Source: Bacteroidales bacterium (GTDB taxonomy: Bacteria > Bacteroidota > Bacteroidia > Bacteroidales > Muribaculaceae). Taken from it: 8,059 bases of DNA. Positions within the stretch are counted from its first letter, which is position 1, and every line of letters starts with the position of its first letter. A program made the translations under genes and the position numbers. The notes under the pieces were generated by a model. That model was not told where the DNA came from. It did not search any database and saw only the letters and a list, made by a program, of their open reading frames with translations. The stretch is from contig JAUNCU010000133.1 of the NCBI GenBank assembly GCA_030526455.1, positions 1-8,059 of the forward strand. The letters run 5' to 3'. Below are positions 1 to 5,893 of this stretch, piece after piece.

Positions 1-3
1 AAT

Positions 4-18
4 CATTGATAATCAATG
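4..18. repeat. short perfect inverted repeat at left edge
   Basis: CATTGAT-A-ATCAATG is a perfect 7-bp inverted repeat around a single central base. It may be an operator or the end of a larger structure cut off by the window edge. No gene lies next to it on the left within the window, so its role cannot be assigned. Confidence 0.35.
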
Positions 19-136
19 TGCATTTTTAAAATATCAAAACATCGCGGAAAACAGGAGAAAAACGCCATCAGCCACCGAGGCCGAGCCGTAAAAAAACTGG
101 TGCAATTCCTCTGTTCAAAACAGTGAAAAAACACCG

Positions 137-175
137 AAAAGTTGTTATTAGGGTCTGATTCTGATAACAACTTTT
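137..175 (+). repeat. 39-nt hairpin with one-base centre; terminator or REP-like
   Basis: The arms AAAAGTTGTTAT (137-148) and ATAACAACTTTT (164-175) are exact complements. The intervening 15 nt also pair around T156 if G-T wobbles are allowed (149/163, 152/160, 153/159), so on the + strand all 19 position pairs are Watson-Crick or wobble. The T run continues to 177. This fits a rho-independent terminator for a + strand gene ending left of the window. It also fits a REP-like hairpin, because its one-base-centre design matches the palindromes at 1092-1120 and 7891-7919. Confidence 0.5.
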
Positions 176-181
176 TTGCTT

Positions 182-247
182 CTATGTTGATACATAGGGA
201 AATAACGATTTGTTAGAAAACTCAAAAGTATATTCGAAAGCATATAC
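182..247 (+). promoter_or_regulatory. 5' region of the membrane-protein gene with two small inverted repeats
   Basis: CTATGT/ACATAG (182-187 and 192-197) and GTATAT/ATATAC (228-233 and 242-247) are perfect 6-bp inverted repeats between the 137-175 hairpin and the ATG at 259. I see no exact TAnnTTTG box here, so the promoter is not localised. The second inverted repeat lies just before the start codon and could influence initiation. Confidence 0.25.
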
Positions 248-258
248 TACTATATACT

Positions 259-957
259 ATGATGGAAATACAACTTTCTCACCGTGGCGCCGCCGAACTT
301 GCGCGCCGCTATGTGGGCTTTGTGATAGTGCTCTTTGTAATAGCCTTTGGCACCTCGCTCTCAATTCGTGCCAACTTGGGTTCGTCGCCCATTTCCTGTC
401 CGCCTTATGTGCTGAGCCTCGTGCCCGGCGCACCGCTCACCATGGGACAGTATGTGATGTGCATGCACATTTTCTTCATCACTTCGCAGATATTGCTCCT
501 GCGCCGTAATTACCAGAAGATACAGTTGCTCCAAATTCTGGTGAGTTTTCTCTTTGGCTGGTACACCGACCTCACGATGTGGATGACCAGTTATCTGGTC
601 GTAGACTCCTGCACTGTGGGCGGCTATGCACTGCGCTTGCTGGAGTTGCTCACCGGTGGCGCCATCCTCGCTTGGGGCATTGCGGCCGAGGTGAAATGCG
701 ACGTGCTCATGCTCGCCGGCGAAGGCTTTCCGCTCGCCATAGCCAAGGTAGTGAAGCGCGAATTTGGCAAAGTGAAAATGTGTAGCGATACAGGCCTCGT
801 GTGCTGCGGCATAGTGTTCATGCTCGTGTTCTTCGGCCGCTGGGACTGGACAATGGTAGGCCCCGGCACACTCATCTCCATGTTCTACGTAGGCTACATG
901 GTAAAACGCTTCAGCCCCCACTTCACCTGGCTCACCCACCTCCTCGAGCCCCGCTAA
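259..957 (+). CDS. YczE/YitT-like integral membrane protein (DUF6198-type)
   Basis: This encodes a predicted inner-membrane protein of 232 residues with five to six hydrophobic segments (about 19-38, 62-81, 89-109, 122-142, 179-194 and 200-216). The conserved-looking blocks are LGSSPISC (40-47), just after the first segment, and the stretch around MLAGEGFPLAIAKV (151-164) followed by FGKVKM. This arrangement resembles the YczE/YyaS/YitT-like group that Bacteroidota genomes carry as DUF6198. Members are thought to be transporters or membrane proteins of unknown substrate, so I assign no reaction. The gene opens ATGATG, so either codon 1 or 2 could be the start; there is no clear Shine-Dalgarno sequence. 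No operon partner follows directly: a REP-like pair begins 17 nt after the stop codon. Confidence 0.8.
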   Translation: MMEIQLSHRGAAELARRYVGFVIVLFVIAFGTSLSIRANLGSSPISCPPYVLSLVPGAPLTMGQYVMCMHIFFITSQILLLRRNYQKIQLLQILVSFLFGWYTDLTMWMTSYLVVDSCTVGGYALRLLELLTGGAILAWGIAAEVKCDVLMLAGEGFPLAIAKVVKREFGKVKMCSDTGLVCCGIVFMLVFFGRWDWTMVGPGTLISMFYVGYMVKRFSPHFTWLTHLLEPR

Positions 958-974
958 AGAACCCCAAAATTCTC

Positions 975-1120
975 TATAACAAAAGAACCGTTCCTTTGTT
1001 ATAAAAATTATAAAAATAAATTTTATAATTTATTTATCAAAAAAAAATAAAAGCAAAATATATAATTTGTATTATGTATTATTAGTTACTTTATAACAAA
1101 GGGACGGTTCTTTTGTTATA
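975..1120. repeat. pair of inverted 29-nt palindromes (BIME/MITE-like element)
   Basis: The 29-mers at 975-1003 and 1092-1120 are reverse complements of each other except at one position. Each is itself a palindrome with arms TATAACAAA/TTTGTTATA around a GGGACGGTTCT-type centre. The copy at 1092-1120 pairs completely on the + strand with two G-T wobbles. The copy at 975-1003 pairs better on the minus strand, where one wobble is replaced by an A-T pair. The 88 bp between them are very AT-rich and carry no ORF. Two inverted REPs with a spacer is the classical BIME layout mobilised by RAYT-type Y1 transposases; none is encoded in the window. A non-autonomous MITE is the alternative. Confidence 0.65.
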
Positions 1121-1180
1121 AAGAAATGGGTGGTTCAAAAAAAATTGCCTTGATTTTTTAAATTTTCGGGCCACTGTTAC

Positions 1181-1188
1181 TATATTTA
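1181..1188 (+). promoter_or_regulatory. possible -7 box (TATATTTA) for the esterase gene
   Basis: TATATTTA differs from the Bacteroidota -7 consensus TAnnTTTG only in the last base and lies 63 nt before the ATG at 1252. No TTTG is seen at the expected -33 distance, so this is a weak call. Confidence 0.25.
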
Positions 1189-1251
1189 CATAGGATAATT
1201 ATTCCCATTGCGCGGCGCTATCAGAAATTACGAAAAAAATAAAACTCCACG

Positions 1252-2043
1252 ATGAAGAAACTCCTTTACATACACGGCTACAACGGTTCGGCCGAAGGCT
1301 CCAGTTGTCAACTCTTCCGCAAATATATGCCCAAGGACGAGTGGCAGGTGATAGGCATGGACTATGATCAAAACGACTGTGCCGTGGCGCTGCAGCAAAT
1401 ACGCCAAACCATCGACCGTGAGGGCATCGACCTGGTGGTGGGGTCGTCGCTGGGCGGATTCCTCACTTTGCTCACCACTGGCATCAAGCGCTTAGTGATC
1501 AATCCCTGCTATATCCCTTCTGCCGAACTCCCCAAACTCGGTCCTCACAACGGTCTGCCAGCCCCCTCGCCCCAGATGATTGCCTCCTACGCCGCCTTTG
1601 AGCCACAACTCAAGCAATTCAGCACCGAGGAAACCAACCTCATCACAGGCTATTTTGCTGAGGACGACGAACTGCTAGGCGATCGCTACGAAGGAGATTT
1701 TTGCGACGACATTCATGGCTACAATGTCATCCCTGGAGGGCATCACGTATCGGAGGAGGCGGTGAAGATGATCACCTTTCAGTTCACCCCTGAATACCTC
1801 TATCTCAAGGCCGCCCACAAGGCTTCGTTCAAAAACGAAGAAAGCATCCGCCAATCGAAGATATGCGCATGTTTCCATTGCCTCGAAAAATTCGCTCCCA
1901 GCGAGGTTGCCTTCATGGAGGAATACGACGGCCAGCAAACGGCATGGTGCCCCAAATGCGGCATCGACGCAGTGTTAGGCGACGCATCAGGCTACCCAAT
2001 CACCGACGAATTCCTAAAAAAGATGCACAACCTCTGGTTCTAA
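1252..2043 (+). CDS. YqiA-type alpha/beta-hydrolase fused to a C-terminal zinc-ribbon domain
   Basis: The N-terminal ~185 residues match the compact YqiA/YcfP esterase group. They show an initial KKLLYIHGYNGS block (oxyanion-loop HGY), the nucleophile elbow GSSLGG (64-69, catalytic Ser66), an acidic region FAEDDELLG (D138/D139) and PGGHH (His164) as candidate triad members. YqiA-type proteins hydrolyse short acyl or thioester substrates; the natural substrate is not established. From about residue 190 a second module follows with CxxC pairs C207/C210 and C233/C236 and a tail of the form SGYPIT-EFLKKMH-WF. That tail is known to me as a small stand-alone zinc-binding protein in other bacteria. 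The length (263 aa) fits the sum of the two modules, and there is no signal peptide, so it is cytoplasmic. It is convergent with the ATPase gene at 2166-3296. Confidence 0.85.
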   Translation: MKKLLYIHGYNGSAEGSSCQLFRKYMPKDEWQVIGMDYDQNDCAVALQQIRQTIDREGIDLVVGSSLGGFLTLLTTGIKRLVINPCYIPSAELPKLGPHNGLPAPSPQMIASYAAFEPQLKQFSTEETNLITGYFAEDDELLGDRYEGDFCDDIHGYNVIPGGHHVSEEAVKMITFQFTPEYLYLKAAHKASFKNEESIRQSKICACFHCLEKFAPSEVAFMEEYDGQQTAWCPKCGIDAVLGDASGYPITDEFLKKMHNLWF

Positions 2044-2070
2044 ACACACCATCAAATAAAACCAAGAACC

Positions 2071-2140
2071 GTAAAAAATGCGATTATAACCGCAAATTTA
2101 CCGGTAATTTTGCGATTATAACCGCAAATTTTACGGTTTT
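2071..2140. repeat. 70-bp direct repeat, copy A (downstream of ATPase 1)
   Basis: This is identical over all 70 bp to 3335-3404, in the same orientation. It contains two identical 21-bp units (2079-2099 and 2111-2131; offset 32 bp) with the near-palindromic core TGCGATTATAACCGCA. Between them is the perfect palindrome TTACCGGTAA (2098-2107). An outer inverted pair, AACCGTAAAA/TTTTACGGTT, frames this copy. It sits between the convergent esterase and ATPase 1 genes. Unlike copy B it lacks a -7 box on the minus strand, so it should not be a promoter. Confidence 0.9.
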
Positions 2141-2165
2141 TCTACCCATTAATATCAAGTGCCTA

Positions 2166-3296
2166 CTATAATAATTCCAAATAATTTTGTGGATTCACCA
2201 CATGGAACGCTGCTTCGGGATAGGCTTTTGCGAACCCTGAAGGTGTTTTTGGTGCTTTCTTCCCCCACTTCATTTCATAGGCTTCCAGCGAAGTGCCACT
2301 GTCGACGATGAGGTCGATTTCCTGCTGGTCGTAGGTGCGCCAGAAGTGGAGTTGCTGATGAAGCAGGTGGTTTTGATTTTCTTTCATTTTTTCGGTGATA
2401 AAGAAATTTTCCCACAGTTCACCCATGTCGAGTCGGTTGTTGGCGCCTTTGAAATCCCCAATAATGGCATTTCTGATGCCATTGTCGTAGAAATACCATT
2501 TCCCCGCCTTCGACACCTCTTTTCGCATGTTTCGGCTGAAGGCCCCTATCTTGTAAACCACAAACACCTTCGACAGAAGATCGAGATATTTTTCCACCGT
2601 TTCGCGGTGCATGCCAAGTTGCTTTCCCAATTCATCATACGACACCTCGCTGCCCATTTGGTAGGCCACGAGTTGGAGTAAGCGTTGCATTTTTGCTGAA
2701 TTTCGCAGGCCGTCGATGGCAAGAATATCTTTCAGCAGATAGGCATTCACTATTTCACGAAGGTATTCTTCCTTCATGCTATTGGTGGTCATCCCCACCA
2801 CTTCTGGATAGCAGCCATATATGAGTCTGTTCTCAAGATTTTGCCTTATTTCCACGCCGTTTTGACTTTGTGAAATTTCTTTCACTGAAAAAGGAGTGAG
2901 CACAAACTGGGTTGCGCGCCCCACAAGCGGTTCGCCCGTTTTATTGAGCAAGTCGAACGACGACGACCCTGTGGCAATCACTTTTATGCCTTCTATTTCG
3001 TCGACGATCAACTTGATGATTTTTCCAATCTCGGGAATGTTTTGTGCCTCATCGATGGCCAGCAGTGAGGTGCCGGCAAAGAGTTGGCGGTAATTGCTTA
3101 CCGAGCGGTTCTGAAGCATATTGTGCACGTCAATATCCTCGCCGTTTAGCAAGATGCTCTTGCCCTCCTGCTTTTTCACGATTTCTTTCAGCAGAATAGT
3201 TTTTCCCACTCGGCGCGCGCCAAAGATGAGCACGGCTTTTCCAGGAAGCAGCCGCGCTTCAATATGAGACTGTAAATCACGTGTAATGTGGTCCAT
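2166..3296 (-). CDS. AAA-type ATPase with winged helix and DUF4143 domain (ATPase 1)
   Basis: This is a 376-residue member of the AAA_14/DUF4143 family. The N-terminal P-loop has Walker A GARRVGKT (26-33), Walker B LLAIDEAQ (D82/E83) and a sensor-like ATGSSS (108-113). The middle winged-helix region has a clear helix-turn-helix (SYDELGKQLGMHRETVEKYL, 219-238). The C-terminal DUF4143 part shows a PD-(D/E)XK-like pattern: E296 in GELWENF, D328 in QEIDLIV and E341-x-K343. The family's biological role is not established; by structure it should hydrolyse ATP and may bind or cut nucleic acid. I place the start at the ATG at 3294-3296, because an upstream TTG (3327-3329) overlaps the predicted -7 box. 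The gene is bracketed by two identical 70-bp repeats. Its stop codon (TAG) lies 25 nt from copy A. Confidence 0.9.
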   Translation of the reverse strand: MDHITRDLQSHIEARLLPGKAVLIFGARRVGKTILLKEIVKKQEGKSILLNGEDIDVHNMLQNRSVSNYRQLFAGTSLLAIDEAQNIPEIGKIIKLIVDEIEGIKVIATGSSSFDLLNKTGEPLVGRATQFVLTPFSVKEISQSQNGVEIRQNLENRLIYGCYPEVVGMTTNSMKEEYLREIVNAYLLKDILAIDGLRNSAKMQRLLQLVAYQMGSEVSYDELGKQLGMHRETVEKYLDLLSKVFVVYKIGAFSRNMRKEVSKAGKWYFYDNGIRNAIIGDFKGANNRLDMGELWENFFITEKMKENQNHLLHQQLHFWRTYDQQEIDLIVDSGTSLEAYEMKWGKKAPKTPSGFAKAYPEAAFHVVNPQNYLELL

Positions 3297-3326
3297 ATCA
3301 GCAGAGTTTTTGGTGTTGTGATGATG

Positions 3327-3360
3327 CAAAAATAGTAAAAAATGCGATTATAACCGCAAA
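3327..3360 (-). promoter_or_regulatory. promoter of ATPase 1, overlapping repeat copy B
   Basis: On the minus strand TATTTTTG (3327-3334) matches the -7 consensus TAnnTTTG exactly. TTTG (3357-3360) lies 22 nt upstream, near the usual 19-21 nt -33 spacing, and falls inside the 70-bp repeat. Transcription would begin around 3320, leaving a leader of about 25 nt before the ATG. Anything binding the repeat should affect this promoter. Confidence 0.6.
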
Positions 3361-3404
3361 TTTACCGGTAATTTTGCGATTATAACCGCAAATTTTACGG
3401 TTTT
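3335..3404. repeat. 70-bp direct repeat, copy B (5' side of ATPase 1)
   Basis: This is identical to 2071-2140 over 70 bp and contains the same two 21-bp units 32 bp apart and the central TTACCGGTAA. The bases just outside differ: the left flank here is AATA where copy A has AACC, and this change yields the TATTTTTG -7 box on the minus strand. On that strand the unit core reads TTGCGGTTATAATCGCAA, a palindrome apart from one G-T wobble pair. It is a candidate operator for ATPase 1. Confidence 0.9.
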
Positions 3405-3530
3405 CCTCCCCTCGCTCCCCCACCTAGGCGCCAAGAAATATTATGAAAAATCTTGTTTTCGTGCAACGATTTATGTAAGTAATTGAAATAAAGGTTGTAA
3501 TATAGAATGTGTTTTTATAGTCTATTTTTT

Positions 3531-3544
3531 ATTGAATATTCAAT
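3531..3544. promoter_or_regulatory. perfect 14-bp palindrome, candidate operator of the SGNH hydrolase gene
   Basis: ATTGAATATTCAAT is a perfect palindrome centred about 40 bp before the likely transcription start (see the -7 box at 3565-3572). It takes the place where a -33 TTTG would be expected. A dimeric activator site is plausible; this is inference from position and symmetry. Confidence 0.4.
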
Positions 3545-3564
3545 GGTTTATGGTGGTGAATCAC

Positions 3565-3572
3565 TATCTTTG
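3565..3572 (+). promoter_or_regulatory. -7 promoter box TATCTTTG
   Basis: This is an exact match to TAnnTTTG, 31 nt before the ATG at 3604, which gives a leader of roughly 25 nt. No TTTG is found at the -33 distance. Confidence 0.6.
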
Positions 3573-3603
3573 TGCTGACTAAATTTTTATTATTTTTTTT
3601 GCT

Positions 3604-4341
3604 ATGAAGATGAAGCGTATTTTATTGGTGGCTTTGATGGCTGTGCTGGCGGTGGCTGGCGTTGCTCAGCAGGTGAAACTGCTTTCGTTCAACAATAGCC
3701 TTGTGGAGGCTAACAAGCAGTATGCGATGTTCAACAAGATGTGTGAGGCGATGGGCAAGGATGCCTTCTGGACCCACCGCACACAGTTGGGACGCACTCT
3801 GCTGTTTCACTACAACGACGATTTCTCCCACCAGTTGGTGAAGAGCGACAAGTGGGACTACATCCTGCTGCAGGAGCAGAGCGCACTGCCTCGCCTTTCG
3901 CAGGAGGCGTTTATCCAAGGCTTGATCCTCTGGAAAAAGGCCATTATGAGGGAGTGTCCAAACAAGAAAGTGAAGATACTGCTGCCCATGAACTGGCCCT
4001 ACCGCGACACCTTAGGCACCTATAACGACGACTTCGATAAACTGAAAAAGAGTTACTACAACGCCGCGCGCGACATCCCCGACGTGCTCGTGTGCCCTAT
4101 CGCCATCGCCTTCGACGAGGTGCGCAAGGCCTATGGCGAGGAGGAGTGGAAAAAACTCTACAACGACCACGTGCACCCCAACATCCGCGCCACCTACATG
4201 GGCGCCTGCATGGAATTTGCCATGATTTTCGGCATTGATCCGCTCCACATCACCTACGTGCCAAAAGGCCTCGACCCCGAAGTGGCAAAGATGATGCGCA
4301 AAGCAGCCTCAAAAGCCCTGGCAGAATACCCCAAGTATTAA
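3604..4341 (+). CDS. secreted SGNH/GDSL-like hydrolase
   Basis: The protein has 245 residues. The N-terminus (MKMKR followed by a hydrophobic run to about residue 20, then GVAQQ) is a Sec signal peptide likely cleaved after Ala21. No lipobox cysteine is present, so a periplasmic or secreted location is expected. The SGNH hallmarks are a block I-like SFNNS (28-32, candidate nucleophile Ser32), the LQEQS block (89-93) and the C-terminal DHVHPN (188-193), with D188 and H191 as the expected acid and base. Such enzymes deacylate or deacetylate carbohydrates or lipids, but the substrate cannot be read from the sequence. Block I has NNS where GNS or GDS is usual. It has its own -7 box, and a small hairpin follows the gene. 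Confidence 0.75.
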   Translation: MKMKRILLVALMAVLAVAGVAQQVKLLSFNNSLVEANKQYAMFNKMCEAMGKDAFWTHRTQLGRTLLFHYNDDFSHQLVKSDKWDYILLQEQSALPRLSQEAFIQGLILWKKAIMRECPNKKVKILLPMNWPYRDTLGTYNDDFDKLKKSYYNAARDIPDVLVCPIAIAFDEVRKAYGEEEWKKLYNDHVHPNIRATYMGACMEFAMIFGIDPLHITYVPKGLDPEVAKMMRKAASKALAEYPKY

Positions 4342-4362
4342 TCCACCAGTCAAGTCACCGTT

Positions 4363-4383
4363 CTGAGTTGCTGCGCAACTCAG
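4363..4383 (+). terminator. hairpin after the SGNH hydrolase gene
   Basis: CTGAGTTGC / GCAACTCAG form a perfect 9-bp stem with a TGC loop, 22 nt after the stop codon. No T run follows, so it is an imperfect intrinsic terminator or an mRNA-end stabiliser. Confidence 0.45.
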
Positions 4384-4395
4384 CCACCCAAAAAA

Positions 4396-4452
4396 ACACA
4401 AATAACTTCGGAAAATTGTAAACTTTCCACACTTTTCCTAAGTTATTTGTGT
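4396..4452. repeat. 57-bp palindrome, distal unit of the ATPase 2 repeat pair
   Basis: The 24-nt arms 4396-4419 and 4429-4452 are inverted copies with two mismatches around a 9-bp core; the outer sequence is ACACAAATAACTT / AAGTTATTTGTGT. The left arm recurs at 4492-4515 with two differences. No ORF is present here. Confidence 0.85.
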
Positions 4453-4491
4453 AAAAATTCCTTGGTTGGGATTTTGAAAATGCCTAAATTT

Positions 4492-4548
4492 GCACAAATA
4501 ACTTCGGAAAAGTGTAGTGACATCACACTTTTTCTAACTTAATTTTGC
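4492..4548. repeat. 57-bp palindrome, promoter-proximal unit of the ATPase 2 repeat pair
   Basis: It has the same length and layout as 4396-4452. The left arm (4492-4515) is nearly identical to its sister, while the right arm (4525-4548) has drifted at its outer end, where the -7 box TAATTTTG lies. It also holds an inner palindrome AAAAGTGT...ACACTTTT. It is a candidate operator for the gene starting at 4555. Confidence 0.8.
4540..4547 (+). promoter_or_regulatory. -7 box TAATTTTG directly before ATPase 2
   Basis: This is an exact TAnnTTTG match ending 7 nt before the ATG at 4555, so the transcript would be leaderless or have only a few leader bases. No -33 TTTG is visible; that region is occupied by the palindrome. 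Confidence 0.6.
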
Positions 4549-4554
4549 GAAAGT

Positions 4555-5886
4555 ATGGAAATACGCAGAGATATTATCGACCAATTCAAGGCTTGGAAGG
4601 ATAGTCCTAGCCATAAACCCATTTTGCTTAAGGGCGCGAGGCAGATTGGCAAGACCTGGGCAATGGAAGCCTTCGGAAAAGAGTGCTTTGAATACTGTGT
4701 GAAATTTGATTTCGACCGAAGTCCTGAACTCAAATCGGTTTTCCAGGCAACCAAATCGCCCGAACGCATTATCAGCGAACTAGCTCTCTATTGCTCAGCA
4801 CCCATCATTGCGGGCAAAACGCTGATTATTTTCGACGAGATTCAGGAATGCGAAGAGGCGCTCAACAGTCTGAAATACTTTTGCGAAGAAGCACCCGACT
4901 ACCATATCGTCGCTGCCGGGTCGCTCCTGGGTGTGGCGGTGAGACAGAAGCAAATGTCGGTGCCCGTAGGCAAAGTGAAGGTAATGCGCATGTATCCTAT
5001 CACATTCCGTGAATTCCTGCGCGCCATCGACGCTAATACTTATCAATACGTAGACAGTATTACAGAAATCGCCCACCTCCCCGAGATTATTCTCAACAAA
5101 CTCAAAACCGCCTATCGCCAGTATCAAATATGCGGCGGTATGCCTGAAGCCACAGTGGCTTTGATAGAAGGAAAAGGCATAGCCGAAGTCGAAGATATTC
5201 AGCAAGGCATTCTCGACTTATACGAACTCGATTTCTCCCGATATGCCAGTGCGCGAGAAATACCTCGCATTCAGGCGTTGTGGCATTCTCTTCCTGCCCA
5301 ACTCTCAAAGGAAAATCGCAAATTCATCTACAGAGTGGTGCGTCAAGGTGCACGCTCTAAAGATTATGAAGACGCCCTCCTTTGGCTGGTGGATGCTGGC
5401 ATGATCCACATGATTTACAACGTGAGCAAGCCCGGCATTCCACTTGCCGCTTATGAGGAAACGAATGCATTTAAGGTGTATGCCTGTGATTGTGGCCTGC
5501 TTCGCCGATTGGCACGCCTGCCAGCATCGGTCATCATCGACCCTGTGGCCAATTACACAGAGTTTAAGGGTGCCGTCGCCGAAAATGCAGTGCTGCAGTC
5601 GCTCATGGCACTGAGCGGAGTGGAAAAACCCTGCTATTGGACTTCCGACAGCACTGCCGAAGTGGAATTTGTGATTCAAATCCACGACAAAGTGATTCCT
5701 ATCGAAGTGAAAGCCGAAGACAACGTGAAGGGCCGTAGCATCACGGTGTATAACGAAAAATACCACCCAGAGTTGCGCCTGCGCTATTCCATGCTCAATT
5801 TGCAATATAATTGCAGCATGCTCAGTTGTCCTTCGCCTCTTGTGGGATGGCTTCACCAATTGATGCATTTAATACAAAAAAATTGA
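4555..5886 (+). CDS. AAA-type ATPase with DUF4143 domain (ATPase 2)
   Basis: The protein has 443 residues and is the longest of the three family members here. Walker A is GARQIGKT (27-34), Walker B LIIFDEIQE (D94/E95), and VAAGSLLG (119-126) is in the sensor 1 position. Residues about 225-290 form the winged-helix region, ending in the typical WLVDAGMIHMIY. The DUF4143 part carries E343 (AVAENAVL), E371 in EVEFVIQ where many relatives have Asp, and E384-x-K386 in PIEVKA, a PD-(D/E)XK-like core. The gene is intact, and the start is supported by the usual family N-terminus (RRDI..F..W) and by the -7 box 7 nt upstream. The VOC gene follows after 7 nt and may be co-transcribed. The function of the family is unknown; the context suggests self-regulation through its upstream palindromes. 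Confidence 0.9.
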   Translation: MEIRRDIIDQFKAWKDSPSHKPILLKGARQIGKTWAMEAFGKECFEYCVKFDFDRSPELKSVFQATKSPERIISELALYCSAPIIAGKTLIIFDEIQECEEALNSLKYFCEEAPDYHIVAAGSLLGVAVRQKQMSVPVGKVKVMRMYPITFREFLRAIDANTYQYVDSITEIAHLPEIILNKLKTAYRQYQICGGMPEATVALIEGKGIAEVEDIQQGILDLYELDFSRYASAREIPRIQALWHSLPAQLSKENRKFIYRVVRQGARSKDYEDALLWLVDAGMIHMIYNVSKPGIPLAAYEETNAFKVYACDCGLLRRLARLPASVIIDPVANYTEFKGAVAENAVLQSLMALSGVEKPCYWTSDSTAEVEFVIQIHDKVIPIEVKAEDNVKGRSITVYNEKYHPELRLRYSMLNLQYNCSMLSCPSPLVGWLHQLMHLIQKN

Positions 5887-5893
5887 CCGATAT

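Noticed and set aside
361..939. Long minus-strand open frame opposite the membrane-protein gene
   Set aside because: Its translation is rich in His, Glu and Ala in a pattern typical of antisense reading, with no recognisable domain, whereas the + strand frame has clear membrane segments and family motifs.
2071..2140. Minimal CRISPR array (two 21-bp repeats with a short spacer)
   Set aside because: The spacer is only 11 bp and is itself palindromic, the whole block is duplicated exactly at 3335-3404, and there are no cas genes. It is a compound operator-like repeat, not an array.
3297..3329. Longer N-terminus for ATPase 1 from a TTG codon at 3327-3329
   Set aside because: The TTG lies within the predicted -7 box TATTTTTG, upstream of the likely transcription start. 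The extra residues (MHHHNTKNSAD) are unlike the family N-terminus, so the ATG at 3294-3296 is preferred.
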